A DNA stretch of 64,000 bases from Actinomycetota bacterium (GTDB lineage Bacteria; Actinomycetota; Geothermincolia; Geothermincolales; RBG-13-55-18). The translations under genes and the position numbers were made by a program. A model generated the notes under the pieces. The model made no database searches. It was not told the DNA's origin and was given only the letters and a program-made list of their open reading frames with translations. The DNA lies in contig JAQVFR010000007.1 of the NCBI GenBank assembly GCA_028697145.1, positions 31,887 through 95,886 of the forward strand, given 5' to 3'. Of this stretch, positions 43,490-52,276 are shown one piece after another; position 1 is the first letter of the stretch, and each line of letters starts with the position of its first letter.

Positions 43490-46489
43490 ATGAAGTCTGC
43501 CAAGCTTCTCCCGCTGTCCCACTGGATAGCCTTCCTGGTGGCAGGATTCTACCCACTGTACTCCGGGGGGGGCATAGAGTACTGGCCCTGGATAGTCACC
43601 ATCGCGGCGATGGCGGCCCTGGGCGCCGGTTACCACGCCATACGGCGTTTCATGGCCTCGGCGAACGTAGATCCATGGGGTATCTCCCTGCTGGGACTCG
43701 ATGCCCTGCTCGTCTGCTTCCTCATCTTCTACAGCGGCGGCATCGCCAGCCCCTTCTTCCCCCTTATCTTCCTTCTCTGCGCCACGGCATCCCTCTACGA
43801 CCGCTGGACCAAGGCGCTGTCCCTGGCGGGCGTGATAAGCGCCAGCTACGCCATCGCCTGCGTGGGCCGGGACATGGCGCTGGAGGATGACGGCACCCGA
43901 CTCCTCATCAATGTGGTCGTCCTCATCGGCGCCGCGGTCATCCTCTCCTACCTGGCCGAACTCGACCGGCGCGAACACGGCAAGGCGGAGAGGGTGGAGG
44001 CACTCTACCAGCTAAGCTCCTCGCTGATGGAGAAGGTCGACCTCAAGGAGACCCTGCATCATCTCCTCTCCTCCACCTCCTCTTTCTTCCAGACCGACGT
44101 GAGCTCCGTGCGCCTACTGGACCGCAAGACCGGCGTCCTTGTGCTCGAGGCTTCGGGGGCTCCCTCGAACGAGGCGGATGATGCGGCGGACATCTCGGTG
44201 GGCGAAGGTTTCATCGGCTGGGTGGCAAAGGAGAAACGCCCCATCCTCGTCAACGACGTCGCTCGGGATGCCCGCTTCGCCGGTTTCCCCCAGGCGCGCC
44301 TGAAGATACGCTCGGCCCTCGCGGCTCCAATCATGGTGGGCGGAGAGCTCATGGGAGTGCTCAGCTTCGCCAACACCGAGCCGCGCAATTTCTCCTCCGA
44401 GGACCTGCAGATGCTGGTGACCATATCCAACCTGGCCGCCTCCCTCATCGCCCGGGCCGAGCTCTACCACATGGTGCTCTCCCGCAGCGAGGTCATCGTG
44501 GCCAGCATGAGCAGCGGACTCCTGGTGACGGACTCGGGGGGTAAGGTGGCCATGGCCAACCAGGCGGCAAGGGACCTCCTGGGATTGGAGAGCATTCCCC
44601 GCGACGTTTCCCTGCGCGGGCTTCTGGAGCCCACCCTGTTGGACACGGACCTTCTGTGGGGATTCCTCGAGGGGGAAACCGCCACGGGTTCCGAGTACTC
44701 CCAGGCCCACCTGGAGGTGCGCCTGCGGGGCACGCCGGAGCGCATACTCTCGGTGAGCGCATCGCCTATCCGCGCCGGATACGAGCCCAACAGCGGCTCC
44801 GTGGTCATCCTCGAGGACATCACCGAGCGGGTGAAGGTCGACGAGATCCGCGACGACCTCATGCTGCTCATCGCCCGCCGAGTCGAAGAGCAGACGACCC
44901 TCTATGAGGTCGGCAAGTCGCTCATCGACGAGGTGGACACGAGAAACCTGCTGGAGTTCCTGCTGGACAAGGCGGTGGACCTGGCGGACGCAGAGCTGGG
45001 CGCGCTCTCCCTTCGCGAGGAAGAAGGGATCTTCCGCGTGCGGGCGCTGCACGGCGTGGACGCGGACAAGCTCGGCCTGTCCTACCGGCAGGGAGAGTTC
45101 CTGCCGGGGGAGACCGCCGCGCAGGAGGCGCCGCTGCGCCGCCTGGAGGTGGACCCGGCCCTGGCCACGCCCTGGGGCAAGGAGCTCGGCTATCCCATAT
45201 CCTATCTGGCCGCTCCGATAACCTGGCAGGGCGTGGTCAAGGGCGTGATCGAGGTCGCATCCCCGTCTTCCGCCCGCGCCTTCGGGGAAGACGACCTTAG
45301 GCTGCTCAGCCTCTTCGTCAACCAGGCGGCCATCGCGCTGGAGAACTCCAACCTGTACAGGCGCATAACCGAGGACCAGCGGCGCATGGAGGCCATGCTG
45401 CACTCCATCAACGACGGCGTGATCGCGGTGAACAACGAGGCGCAGGTCATCCTGGTGAACGCGGCGGCGGAGAGGATCCTCGACCTGCGACCCTTCTCGG
45501 AAACGGAGAAGCTCCACGTCAACGAGGTCATCCACATCCAGAACCTGGCCAACCTGTTCCTCAAGAGCCTCAACACCCGCAGGGAACTGGAGGAGCAGAT
45601 ATGGCTCGAGCCGCCGGACAAGCGTCTCCTCGAGGTCGAGACCTCCCTCATCGAGACCAGCCCGGGAGAGCGCATCGGCATCATCGCCATCATCCGCGAC
45701 ATCACCGCCCTGCGCGAGCTGGAGCAGGCCAAGTCGGATTTCGTGTCGACGGTCTCGCACGAGCTCCGTACCCCCCTGACCTCCATAAAGGCCTACACCG
45801 CCACCCTGCGCCGCCGCGACGTCGATTTCGACGAGAGCACCCGCCAGGGCTTCCTGCAGGTGATCGAGGAGGAAACGGACCGGCTGACCCGATTGGTGGC
45901 AGACATCCTCGACGTCTCCCGCATCGAGTCGGGGAGGCTGACGCTGAAGAAGCGCGATTTCGACCTCTCCAAGCTGGTGCGCATCATCATCGGCAAGCTG
46001 CAGTCACAGTTCTCCAACCACGAGATCGAGCTCGACGCACCGGAGAGCATGGAGACGGTGCGTGCCGATCCCGACAAGATCGAGCAGGTACTGGTGAACC
46101 TGGTGGATAACGCGGCCAAGTATTCGCCTTCGGGGGGAGAGATAAGGCTCACCCTGGAAGCCAATCCCCGCGGCGTGGAATGCAGCGTCAGCGATTCGGG
46201 GGTGGGGATCCCGGAGGAACACCTGTCGAATATCTTCGAGAAATTCCACCGCGTGGACAACCGGGCCACACGCGAGATATACGGGACCGGTCTGGGCCTC
46301 TACGTCAGCAAGAGCATCGTGGAGGCGCACGGCGGGACCATCTGGGCGGAGAGCGTGCTCGGGGAGGGCAGCACCTTCCACTTCACCCTTCCGCTTTCCT
46401 CCCGTGCCGAACGCGGGGGCCGCGGCGACGTTTCGCAGCCGCCCGAGGTGGAAAGGGACGGGGCAGGGAACCGAAAGGAGACCTCATGA
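43490..46489 (+). CDS. Multi-sensor histidine kinase (5-6 TM, GAF-PAS-GAF-PAS-HisKA-HATPase)
   Basis: ATG at 43490 behind AAAGGGG; 999 residues. About five or six membrane helices fill residues 8-155. Then GAF1 (170-324), PAS1 (331-450), GAF2 (467-620), PAS2 (633-745), the dimerisation domain with His757 in SHELRTPLTS, and the ATPase domain with the N-box NLVDNAAKYS (about 868) and GTGLGLYVSK (about 933). It senses an internal or membrane signal and phosphorylates a response regulator. It overlaps the REC-GGDEF gene by ATGA, so that protein is the most likely partner, with the LytTR regulator as a second. None of the GAF or PAS domains shows a recognisable cofactor motif. Confidence 0.93.
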   Translation: MKSAKLLPLSHWIAFLVAGFYPLYSGGGIEYWPWIVTIAAMAALGAGYHAIRRFMASANVDPWGISLLGLDALLVCFLIFYSGGIASPFFPLIFLLCATASLYDRWTKALSLAGVISASYAIACVGRDMALEDDGTRLLINVVVLIGAAVILSYLAELDRREHGKAERVEALYQLSSSLMEKVDLKETLHHLLSSTSSFFQTDVSSVRLLDRKTGVLVLEASGAPSNEADDAADISVGEGFIGWVAKEKRPILVNDVARDARFAGFPQARLKIRSALAAPIMVGGELMGVLSFANTEPRNFSSEDLQMLVTISNLAASLIARAELYHMVLSRSEVIVASMSSGLLVTDSGGKVAMANQAARDLLGLESIPRDVSLRGLLEPTLLDTDLLWGFLEGETATGSEYSQAHLEVRLRGTPERILSVSASPIRAGYEPNSGSVVILEDITERVKVDEIRDDLMLLIARRVEEQTTLYEVGKSLIDEVDTRNLLEFLLDKAVDLADAELGALSLREEEGIFRVRALHGVDADKLGLSYRQGEFLPGETAAQEAPLRRLEVDPALATPWGKELGYPISYLAAPITWQGVVKGVIEVASPSSARAFGEDDLRLLSLFVNQAAIALENSNLYRRITEDQRRMEAMLHSINDGVIAVNNEAQVILVNAAAERILDLRPFSETEKLHVNEVIHIQNLANLFLKSLNTRRELEEQIWLEPPDKRLLEVETSLIETSPGERIGIIAIIRDITALRELEQAKSDFVSTVSHELRTPLTSIKAYTATLRRRDVDFDESTRQGFLQVIEEETDRLTRLVADILDVSRIESGRLTLKKRDFDLSKLVRIIIGKLQSQFSNHEIELDAPESMETVRADPDKIEQVLVNLVDNAAKYSPSGGEIRLTLEANPRGVECSVSDSGVGIPEEHLSNIFEKFHRVDNRATREIYGTGLGLYVSKSIVEAHGGTIWAESVLGEGSTFHFTLPLSSRAERGGRGDVSQPPEVERDGAGNRKETS

Positions 46490-47433
46490 CGAAGACAGGG
46501 GATACCCCCATCAAGGTCCTGGTCGTGGACGACGAGAAGAACATCCTTGATATCATCAAGTTCAACCTCGAGGTCGAGGGCTACGAGGTCATCACCTCCC
46601 GCGACGGCGAAGAGGCCCTGCGGCTGGTGCGGGAGCTCAGGCCCGACCTCATCCTGTGCGACATCATGATGCCGGATCTGGACGGGCTGGAGGTTTGCCG
46701 CCGCCTCAAGGCGGACAGCCGCACCAACCAGATCCCGGTGGTCATGCTCTCCGCCAGGACGCAGGCCCAGGACAAGGTGGCCAGCATCGAGGCGGGGGCG
46801 GACGACTTCATCACCAAGCCCTTCGATTTCTCCGACCTGGTGGCGCGCATCACCATCAACCTCATCCGCACGCGCCAGAAACGGGACGTCAGCCCCCTCA
46901 CCGGCCTTCCGGGGAGTATCTCCATCGACGCCGAGACCAAGCGGCGCATATCCAGAAACCTCCTCTTCGCCACCCTGTACATAGACATGGACAACTTCAA
47001 ACCCTTCAACGACATCTACGGGTTCCCCACCGGGGACAAGGCGATCAGGATGCTCGCGTCCATCGTCGATGACGCGGTGAAGAAAGCCGGCAACCTCGAC
47101 GATTTCATCGGGCACGGCGGCGGGGACGACTTCGTGGTCATCACCTCGCCCGAGAAGGCCAGCGCCATCGCCGAGTCCGTGATCACCGACTTCGACGAGC
47201 AGATCTCCTCCCTCTACCAGGAGGAGGACCTGAGGCGCGGGTATTCCATATACATCGACCGCCTCGGGAGGGACAACTATATCCCCATCATGACGCTGAG
47301 CATCGGCATAGCGAGCAATTACCGCAGGCGCATCACCACCCACTGGGAGGTGGGCGAGATAGCCAAGGAGACCCTAAACTACGCCAAGTCCATCCCCGGC
47401 AGCACGTATTTCGTCGACCGCAGAACGAAATGA
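46486..47433 (+). CDS. Response regulator with C-terminal GGDEF-like domain (GGDDF variant)
   Basis: ATG at 46486 overlaps the kinase stop (ATGA), with AAAGGAG upstream; 315 residues. The receiver domain (1-125) has DD at 15-16, phospho-acceptor Asp59 in LCDIMMPD and KPFDF. The second domain begins PLTGLPG and has the active-site loop HGGGDDF where GG(D/E)EF is expected. The catalytic Glu is thus Asp, so diguanylate cyclase activity is uncertain. It may make, bind or merely relay c-di-GMP signals. It is coupled to the kinase and followed 177 bp later by a LytTR regulator. Confidence 0.9.
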   Translation: MTKTGDTPIKVLVVDDEKNILDIIKFNLEVEGYEVITSRDGEEALRLVRELRPDLILCDIMMPDLDGLEVCRRLKADSRTNQIPVVMLSARTQAQDKVASIEAGADDFITKPFDFSDLVARITINLIRTRQKRDVSPLTGLPGSISIDAETKRRISRNLLFATLYIDMDNFKPFNDIYGFPTGDKAIRMLASIVDDAVKKAGNLDDFIGHGGGDDFVVITSPEKASAIAESVITDFDEQISSLYQEEDLRRGYSIYIDRLGRDNYIPIMTLSIGIASNYRRRITTHWEVGEIAKETLNYAKSIPGSTYFVDRRTK

Positions 47434-47610
47434 CAGGCATGGATCATTATGGTCCGCGTCATCGCGAGAAGCCGGGGGCGGGGCGATCCCGCCTTCGACA
47501 GGCCCAGCCGCCCGATCGTGCCCGGCGATTAGTATCAAGGTGACGGGGCGGGATGACGAAACCTCTATTGACACTGGTTGAACACCTGATCCGGGGGTAG
47601 CGCGGAGAAG

Positions 47611-48378
47611 ATGAACGAGCGCAGAGAGAGCAAGTATCGCATACTCCTCATCGAGGACGATCCGGCCATCTCCAACGTGGTCGAGCTCAACCTCAAGCTG
47701 GATAACTACGAGGTCTTCCTGGCCGCGGACGGCGAGGAGGGCCTGAACATGGTCGCGGAGACCGATCCCGACCTCGTTATCCTCGACGTCATGATGCCCA
47801 AGATGGACGGCTGGCAGGTGCTCATGCAGCTCAAGTCGGACGACAAGACCAGCGATATACCGGTGATCATGCTCACGGCCATTGACGACGAGCAGTCCAA
47901 GGTCATCGGCCTGCGCGGGGGGGCCGACGACTACGTGCCCAAGCCCTTCAGCCCCCTGGAGCTGGCCGCCAGGGTGAAGGTGGTCCTCGACCGCGTCGGC
48001 AGGGCCCGCCGCATGAGCGCCGAGGCGGCGAAGGAGACGGTGCGCCTGGAGCAGATCCCGGTGCAGAAGGGGGACACCATCAAGCTCATCCCCATGGAGG
48101 ACATCTTCTACATAGACACCAAGCACGAGTACGCCAACCTGCACACCGCCTCCGATGCCTATCTCACCACCTACAGCCTGTCGGAGCTGGAAAGGGTCCT
48201 GGACCGCAAGACCTTCTTCCGCACCCACCGCAGCTTCATCGTCAACCTGAAGAAGGTCAACCAGATCATCAAGCTCTCGCGCAACAGCCTTATCGTGACC
48301 TTGAAAGACGAGAACGAGAGCCGCGTCCCGGTATCGCGCCGGCAGGCTTCCGCCCTTCGCGACATGCTCGGACTCTGA
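47611..48378 (+). CDS. LytTR-family response regulator
   Basis: ATG at 47611 follows CGGAG; 255 residues. The receiver has Asp59 in LDVMMPKMD and KPFSPLE. The C-terminal LytTR DNA-binding domain starts near residue 155, with EDIFYIDTKHEYANL and FFRTHRSFIVNLKKV. Such regulators bind direct repeats and often control their own operon or extracellular functions. The gap upstream of the gene (177 bp) may contain a separate promoter. No LytTR-type direct repeats were identified with confidence. Confidence 0.93.
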   Translation: MNERRESKYRILLIEDDPAISNVVELNLKLDNYEVFLAADGEEGLNMVAETDPDLVILDVMMPKMDGWQVLMQLKSDDKTSDIPVIMLTAIDDEQSKVIGLRGGADDYVPKPFSPLELAARVKVVLDRVGRARRMSAEAAKETVRLEQIPVQKGDTIKLIPMEDIFYIDTKHEYANLHTASDAYLTTYSLSELERVLDRKTFFRTHRSFIVNLKKVNQIIKLSRNSLIVTLKDENESRVPVSRRQASALRDMLGL

Positions 48379-48504
48379 TCGAAAAAAGATTAAAGGCGCC
48401 AGCCCGTTCTTCCGAGAATAATATTGAGGTAGCTAGGTATCCCCCATGAGTTTACCGGCAATTTCCCTCAATGGGTGCAAGCATGCAGACTAGCTGCCAA
48501 GTAA

Positions 48505-48540
48505 AGACCCCGTTCCCCCCAACGGGGTCTTCTCCTTTTA
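48505..48540 (+). terminator. Rho-independent terminator downstream of the two-component genes
   Basis: The stem AGACCCCGTT/AACGGGGTCT has a C6 loop and is followed by TCTCCTTTTA. It ends either the LytTR transcript or a small RNA. Confidence 0.85.
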
Positions 48541-48606
48541 TTCTCAGCGTGTCAGCGCCTCCACATTTCCGAATGTGCAGGCCTGACGCCTGTCGAACAT
48601 CTTGCA

Positions 48607-48684
48607 GGGTGGGATCAGGCGTTGCGCCCGAGCCGCAGGCGAGGGATGTCAAGGCCTGATCCCAATCGCCATTACATAAGACCA
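48607..48684. repeat. REP/MITE-like element, type B copy 2
   Basis: GGTGGGATCAGGCGTTGCG...GATGTCAAGGCCTGATCCC...AAGACCA aligns with 34878-34955. It lies against the 3' end of the phosphoesterase gene. Its ends carry compensating changes (ATCAGG with CCTGAT), suggesting selection for pairing. Confidence 0.75.
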
Positions 48685-48690
48685 GGGACA

Positions 48691-49518
48691 CTACAGCCGT
48701 ATTACCTCCTCGCTCACCTCGTCACCCCTGACCGTGACGCGCAGGAAGTGATCGTACCCTCCCGATTGCTCGGAAACGTGCGGCTTGGCGCCCGCACCCC
48801 CGGTAACCACCACGCGGGGAGGGCCCGAGCCGTAGAGCATGTATGCGTGTATGTGGCCGCAATAGAGGACGGGAGCGCCGGCCTGTCCCAGGATATCCAG
48901 CATCTCCCTGGCGCTCTCCGTCTCCCTTTCCTGGAAACCGCTGCGCCCCACGTCCACCGGCGCGCCGGGAGGCACGTGCGCGAAGGCGATGAGGACCTTG
49001 CCCTCCCCCATACCGGCCAGGTCCGAGCGCAGCCAGGAGAGGCACTCGTCCGGGCAACCCGTTCCGATAACGGCGTCGTTTAAGAAAACGAGGTGGCAAT
49101 CCTCCTTGTCCAGGGAATAGTAATCCGCCCCGAAGACGGACTTGAAAACGGTTGCATCACCCGCGGGCATGTCGTTGTCCCCCGGGATGACGTGGTATTC
49201 CAGGCCGGAGGCATCGAGAAAATCCTTCATGCCCTGCATCTCCTCGAGCCCCTTGCCGGTGCTGACGTCTCCCGCTATGACCAGGAACTCCCCCTCCCTG
49301 GCCTCGCCCGCTATCCTCTGCAGGAGGTCGGTCCTGGCGTGGGGATCGCCGCAGACGAGGAAGGAGAATTCGTTTCGCGGCCTGTCCTGCGCGCTCCCGC
49401 CGCCCCCGCCCCCGCCGGTTACAGTTCCTGCGCAGGAGGACAGGAGCAGGGCCCCCGCCGTCAACACGACCGGGATGAGGGCCCGGAGCGGATAGCGCCG
49501 CCTCTCGATTTCCTTCAT
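48691..49518 (-). CDS. Lipoprotein calcineurin-like metallophosphoesterase
   Basis: The start at 49518 (MKEIERRR) gives 275 residues. A lipoprotein signal ends in LLLSSC, so Cys28 or nearby is lipidated, and a Gly-rich linker follows. Metal-binding motifs of the family: CGDPHAR (in place of GDxH), AGDVSTG, GDND, AFAHVP and YCGHIHAY. It hydrolyses phosphoester or phosphodiester bonds outside the cell, but the substrate is unknown. An upstream in-frame extension to 49659 lacks a signal sequence and is rejected. Confidence 0.88.
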   Translation of the reverse strand: MKEIERRRYPLRALIPVVLTAGALLLSSCAGTVTGGGGGGGSAQDRPRNEFSFLVCGDPHARTDLLQRIAGEAREGEFLVIAGDVSTGKGLEEMQGMKDFLDASGLEYHVIPGDNDMPAGDATVFKSVFGADYYSLDKEDCHLVFLNDAVIGTGCPDECLSWLRSDLAGMGEGKVLIAFAHVPPGAPVDVGRSGFQERETESAREMLDILGQAGAPVLYCGHIHAYMLYGSGPPRVVVTGGAGAKPHVSEQSGGYDHFLRVTVRGDEVSEEVIRL

Positions 49519-49727
49519 ATGCCGTACCTTGTTCCTTCCGTCCCCGCCGCCGGCATCAAGGATACTTTTCCACCTCCACCCGCGGCCGGCAATGATTGGA
49601 CGCACGGCCGGGGCCGGCGGTTTCCGGCGCGCGAGGCCTTGCAGCGGATGTCGGCGCACGCTGATCGCGGGGGAAACGGCTTATGGAACCGCGCATGCCC
49701 GTTCTGATAGAATAACCCTGCACGCAT

Positions 49728-49802
49728 GGGGCCGTAGCTCAGTGGGAGAGCGCTGCCTTCGCACGGCAGAGGTCGTGGGTTCAAATCCCATCGGCTCCAC
49801 CA
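49728..49802 (+). tRNA. tRNA-Ala (anticodon CGC)
   Basis: A 75-base cloverleaf: acceptor GGGGCCG pairs with CGGCTCC, D-arm GCTC...GAGC, anticodon stem CTGCC/GGCAG with loop TTCGCAC (anticodon CGC, reading GCG), and T-arm GTGGGTTCAAATCCCAT. CCA is encoded. A terminator follows. Confidence 0.96.
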
Positions 49803-49812
49803 GGCATGCCTC

Positions 49813-49834
49813 AAGCCCTCTCGCGAGGGCTTTT
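49813..49834 (+). terminator. Terminator after tRNA-Ala
   Basis: Stem AAGCCCTC/GAGGGCTT with loop TCGC followed by TTTT. It also lies just downstream of the convergent Fe-S gene and may serve both. Confidence 0.88.
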
Positions 49835-49841
49835 CGCTGAT

Positions 49842-50909
49842 CTACAGCTTGCCCCTTTCCGCCAGCACGGTCATCCCCAGCTCGGCTATGTTTCCGGCCG
49901 GCGCCTTCCAGTCCTCCCGCACCCGGACCGAAATGGCCAGGGAGGGGCAATTGGAGACGCAGAGCCCGCAGCCTATGCATTTCTCGCCGGCGATCACCGC
50001 CAGCTCGTCCTCCAGCCTGATCGCCTTCATGTGGCAGACGTCCAGGCATGTCCCGCACCCGTTGCACAGGTCGGAGTCCACGCCGGCGGTGTAGCGCGAG
50101 CTGGCGACGGCGCCGGATATGTTCAACCTGGTCATGGTGCCCAGAAAGCCACAACAGCAGCCGCAGCAGTTGCATATGAAGTTGATCTTCTCCTGAATGT
50201 TGTCGGTCACGTGCACCAGCCCCGCCTTCTCCGCCCGGTCCAGGGCATCGAGGACCTCCTCCACGCTGGCCTTGCGGGCGAAGCCCCTCTCGACCAGGAA
50301 CTCGGCGAAGGGGCCGAAGCACATGCAGACGTCCTTGGGCGCCCCGCAGGACTTGCCCAGCAGCTCGGCCTCGTGGCGGCAGAAGCAGGTGGTGAGGGCC
50401 ATGTAGGTGGATTCCTTGATGAACTCGCTGACCTTCTCGTAGGGCAGGACCTCCTCGCCGCGGGGGATCTCCTCCTCCACCATCATCACCCGCGCCAAGG
50501 CGGTCTTGGAGGTGAAGCTATCCTGTCCCCAACCCTCGTAGTAGTACTCGTCGAAGAGCTCGGCGATCTTCCTCTTGCGGGGAGTGACCTCGCCCTTCAT
50601 GAACTGCAACTCGAAGATGCCCGGCAGGAGGGGAAGGAGGTTGTAATAACGCTTGCCTCCCTTCTCGCGCGCCAGGACGAGGCCCTTGTCCGCCATCGTC
50701 TCCAGCATCCCTCGCAGCTCGTCTTCGTTTCTACCGGTCCTGCCTGCGATGGAGCCCAACTCCTCGAGGGCGGACGGCAGGTCGAGAGCCAGCTCCGCCT
50801 CCTCCGCATCGAAGATCATGCGCAGGATCCCCAGCAGGTGCTCCGATCCCAGCGCCCCCGCCGGAAAATCGTCCATGCGCTTCATGAGCCGGTTGTAGAC
50901 ATCATCCAT
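49842..50909 (-). CDS. 4Fe-4S dicluster protein with helical N-domain and CxC...CNCCGCCC core, paralogue 3
   Basis: ATG at 50909 follows AAGGAGG; 355 residues. The N-terminal 100 residues look like a winged-helix-type domain (ELGSIAGRTGRNEDEL...KGLVLAREKGGKRYYNL). The middle has TTCFCRHE and later ICNCCGCCCGF, the same core as in the proteins at 9506 and 28851. Two C-terminal clusters follow (CNGCGTCLDVC and CIGCGLCVSNCP). It is probably an electron carrier or redox sensor in the cytoplasm. The winged-helix part suggests a regulatory or docking role, but no DNA-binding evidence is available. Confidence 0.83.
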   Translation of the reverse strand: MDDVYNRLMKRMDDFPAGALGSEHLLGILRMIFDAEEAELALDLPSALEELGSIAGRTGRNEDELRGMLETMADKGLVLAREKGGKRYYNLLPLLPGIFELQFMKGEVTPRKRKIAELFDEYYYEGWGQDSFTSKTALARVMMVEEEIPRGEEVLPYEKVSEFIKESTYMALTTCFCRHEAELLGKSCGAPKDVCMCFGPFAEFLVERGFARKASVEEVLDALDRAEKAGLVHVTDNIQEKINFICNCCGCCCGFLGTMTRLNISGAVASSRYTAGVDSDLCNGCGTCLDVCHMKAIRLEDELAVIAGEKCIGCGLCVSNCPSLAISVRVREDWKAPAGNIAELGMTVLAERGKL

Positions 50910-51065
50910 GGGTGCCTCCTTGACCTAAAGCATGTGCGCGCGCCATCCGATTTCAAATACTGGCTGAATGATAACACAAGCCGACGGCGGGTCGGTTGAT
51001 TTTGAATCTGAAGTATATATCATATAACGAGAGGCCGGGATGGCAGGATAAGGGATTAGAGCCAT

Positions 51066-51380
51066 ATGGTGGATTTTCTGGAAGAGCTGAACGACTACTA
51101 CGTCAGGAACCGCGGCAAGCGGATAAAGCAGGAGTTCCGCGAGGTCCTGGCAAAGGAGCCCGATGAACTGACGGGCACGCAGAGGCATATATACGAGATA
51201 TACATAGAGCCCAACCTGAACCAGCTCCAGAACACCCTGTACGAAGCCTTCAAGGAGGCGAACAGCCCCCTCGAGGCCTGGCGCGCGGCAATACTGGAGA
51301 ATCCGGCCAGCATCATCAACCACGTCGCCAAGAAGATGATCATCCGCGCCATCCGGGACATGGACACCGGCTCGTTCTGA
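51066..51380 (+). CDS. Small hypothetical helical protein
   Basis: 104 residues, mostly amphipathic helix with no Cys, no signal and no family I recognise. Features include DYYVRNRGKRIKQEF and a C-terminal HVAKKMIIRAIRDMD. An AT-rich stretch about 50 bp upstream (TATATATCATATAAC) probably includes the promoter. The ribosome site is weak (AAGGG about 12 bases away). Codon use is typical of the window, and the reverse frame is an equally long shadow, so the call is moderate. Confidence 0.6.
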   Translation: MVDFLEELNDYYVRNRGKRIKQEFREVLAKEPDELTGTQRHIYEIYIEPNLNQLQNTLYEAFKEANSPLEAWRAAILENPASIINHVAKKMIIRAIRDMDTGSF

Positions 51381-51562
51381 CACATACCCTTCCGTGGCCA
51401 TATCCGCGCGTCCGCGCGCCGAACACCATCCCCCTCCGCTTCAAGCCCTCCGCGCCCCCGGTCGATACCTAACCTGGTTACCCTGGCGAGACGCGCCGCG
51501 CAGCGACGCCGGGATGAAAAAGGCGGGACAAGGGGATTCGAGCGGGATCGGAGGTCGCGACG

Positions 51563-51889
51563 ATGAAAAGCTGGGCTGTGATTCTGGCGATACTGGCCCT
51601 CACGGTCGTCTTCGTGTCTGGCTGCGGAGGAGGAGGCGATGCGGCGGAGGAGCGCAACGGGGATGCGGAACGGGGCGGCCCCGTGGGCCAGGCGGATGCT
51701 GCCGCCTGCGCTTCAAACCGCAACATCGTCTCCGCCGCCGCCCAGCAGTATTACTACACGGAAGGGGCCTATCCCACTTCCATCCAGGCGCTGGTCCCCG
51801 GTTACCTGCAGAGCGTTCCCGCGTGTCCGGCAGGGGGCACGTACGCGCTGTGGGAGAGCACGGCGACCTGTTCCATACACGGCAAGTAG
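51563..51889 (+). CDS. Lipoprotein with pilin/pseudopilin-like C-terminal domain
   Basis: ATG at 51563 follows GGAGG; 108 residues. The signal sequence ends in VFVSGC, a lipobox with Cys21. The rest resembles the globular part of type II secretion pseudopilins and type IV pilins: ACASNRNIVSAAAQQYYYTEG, YPTSIQALVPGYL, and a CPAGGTYALW...TCSIHGK end. The N-terminal prepilin helix is absent, replaced by a lipid anchor. It would sit outside the cell, not in a pilus. No other pilus genes are in the window. Confidence 0.78.
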   Translation: MKSWAVILAILALTVVFVSGCGGGGDAAEERNGDAERGGPVGQADAAACASNRNIVSAAAQQYYYTEGAYPTSIQALVPGYLQSVPACPAGGTYALWESTATCSIHGK

Positions 51890-51904
51890 AACGGGCACGA
51901 GAGA

Positions 51905-51925
51905 GGGGGCGCATCCCGCGCCCCC
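51905..51925. terminator. Bidirectional terminator between lipoprotein and rubredoxin
   Basis: GGGGGCGC/GCGCCCCC with a 5-base loop lies between two convergent genes. T-runs are absent on both sides. Confidence 0.65.
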
Positions 51926-51962
51926 ATCCGCATGGAGGCAGTCTTCGGCGAGGCCCGGCTAC

Positions 51963-52121
51963 CTAGATCTTCTCGAACATATCCTTATCCGCTCCGCACT
52001 GGGGGCATACCCAGTCGTCCGGAAGGTCCTCGAAACGCGTGCCCGGCTCTATCCCGCCCTCGGGATCGCCTTTGTCAGGGTCGTAGATATAACCGCAGAC
52101 GGTGCATTCATACTTGTCCAC
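51963..52121 (-). CDS. Rubredoxin
   Basis: A GTG start with AGGAGG upstream gives 52 residues beginning (M)[10 protein letters not shown]. The iron ligands are Cys6, Cys9, Cys39 and Cys42, with [17 protein letters not shown], the canonical rubredoxin pattern. It carries single electrons in the cytoplasm, typically to oxygen- or peroxide-detoxifying enzymes or to acyl-CoA chemistry. It is divergent from the 2-hydroxyacyl-CoA dehydratase pair. Because of its short length and GTG start it is easily missed. Confidence 0.96.
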   Translation of the reverse strand: MDKYECTVCGYIYDPDKGDPEGGIEPGTRFEDLPDDWVCPQCGADKDMFEKI

Positions 52122-52276
52122 AATCTTCCTCCTCTTTCTCCAGATGCTTTCCTGTTTACCGATTCGGGCATGGCGGTTTAATATAATATACCCGGAAACG
52201 GTCCGATCCTATCAGTTGCCCGGCCCGGGACACTGATCTTGATCAGCGGCCCGCAGATCGCGGCGGAAAGGCGGTC

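Larger units (their letters stand above)
48379..48690 (+). other. Gene-free stretch: possible structured leader or small RNA plus repeat
   Basis: No coding frame is convincing here. Around 48421-48500 several segments can pair: ATTGAGG (48423) with CCTCAAT (48467), and GGTAGCTAG (48429) with CTAGCTGCC (48490), which are mutually exclusive folds. They are followed by a terminator at 48505-48540. That is the look of a switching RNA or small RNA, but it matches no riboswitch class I know. The rest, 48607-48684, is a type B repeat. Confidence 0.35.

Noticed and set aside
48379-48540. A c-di-GMP-I, cobalamin, TPP or SAM riboswitch
   Set aside because: I compared remembered consensus cores on both strands and none fits; kept only as an unassigned structured RNA candidate.
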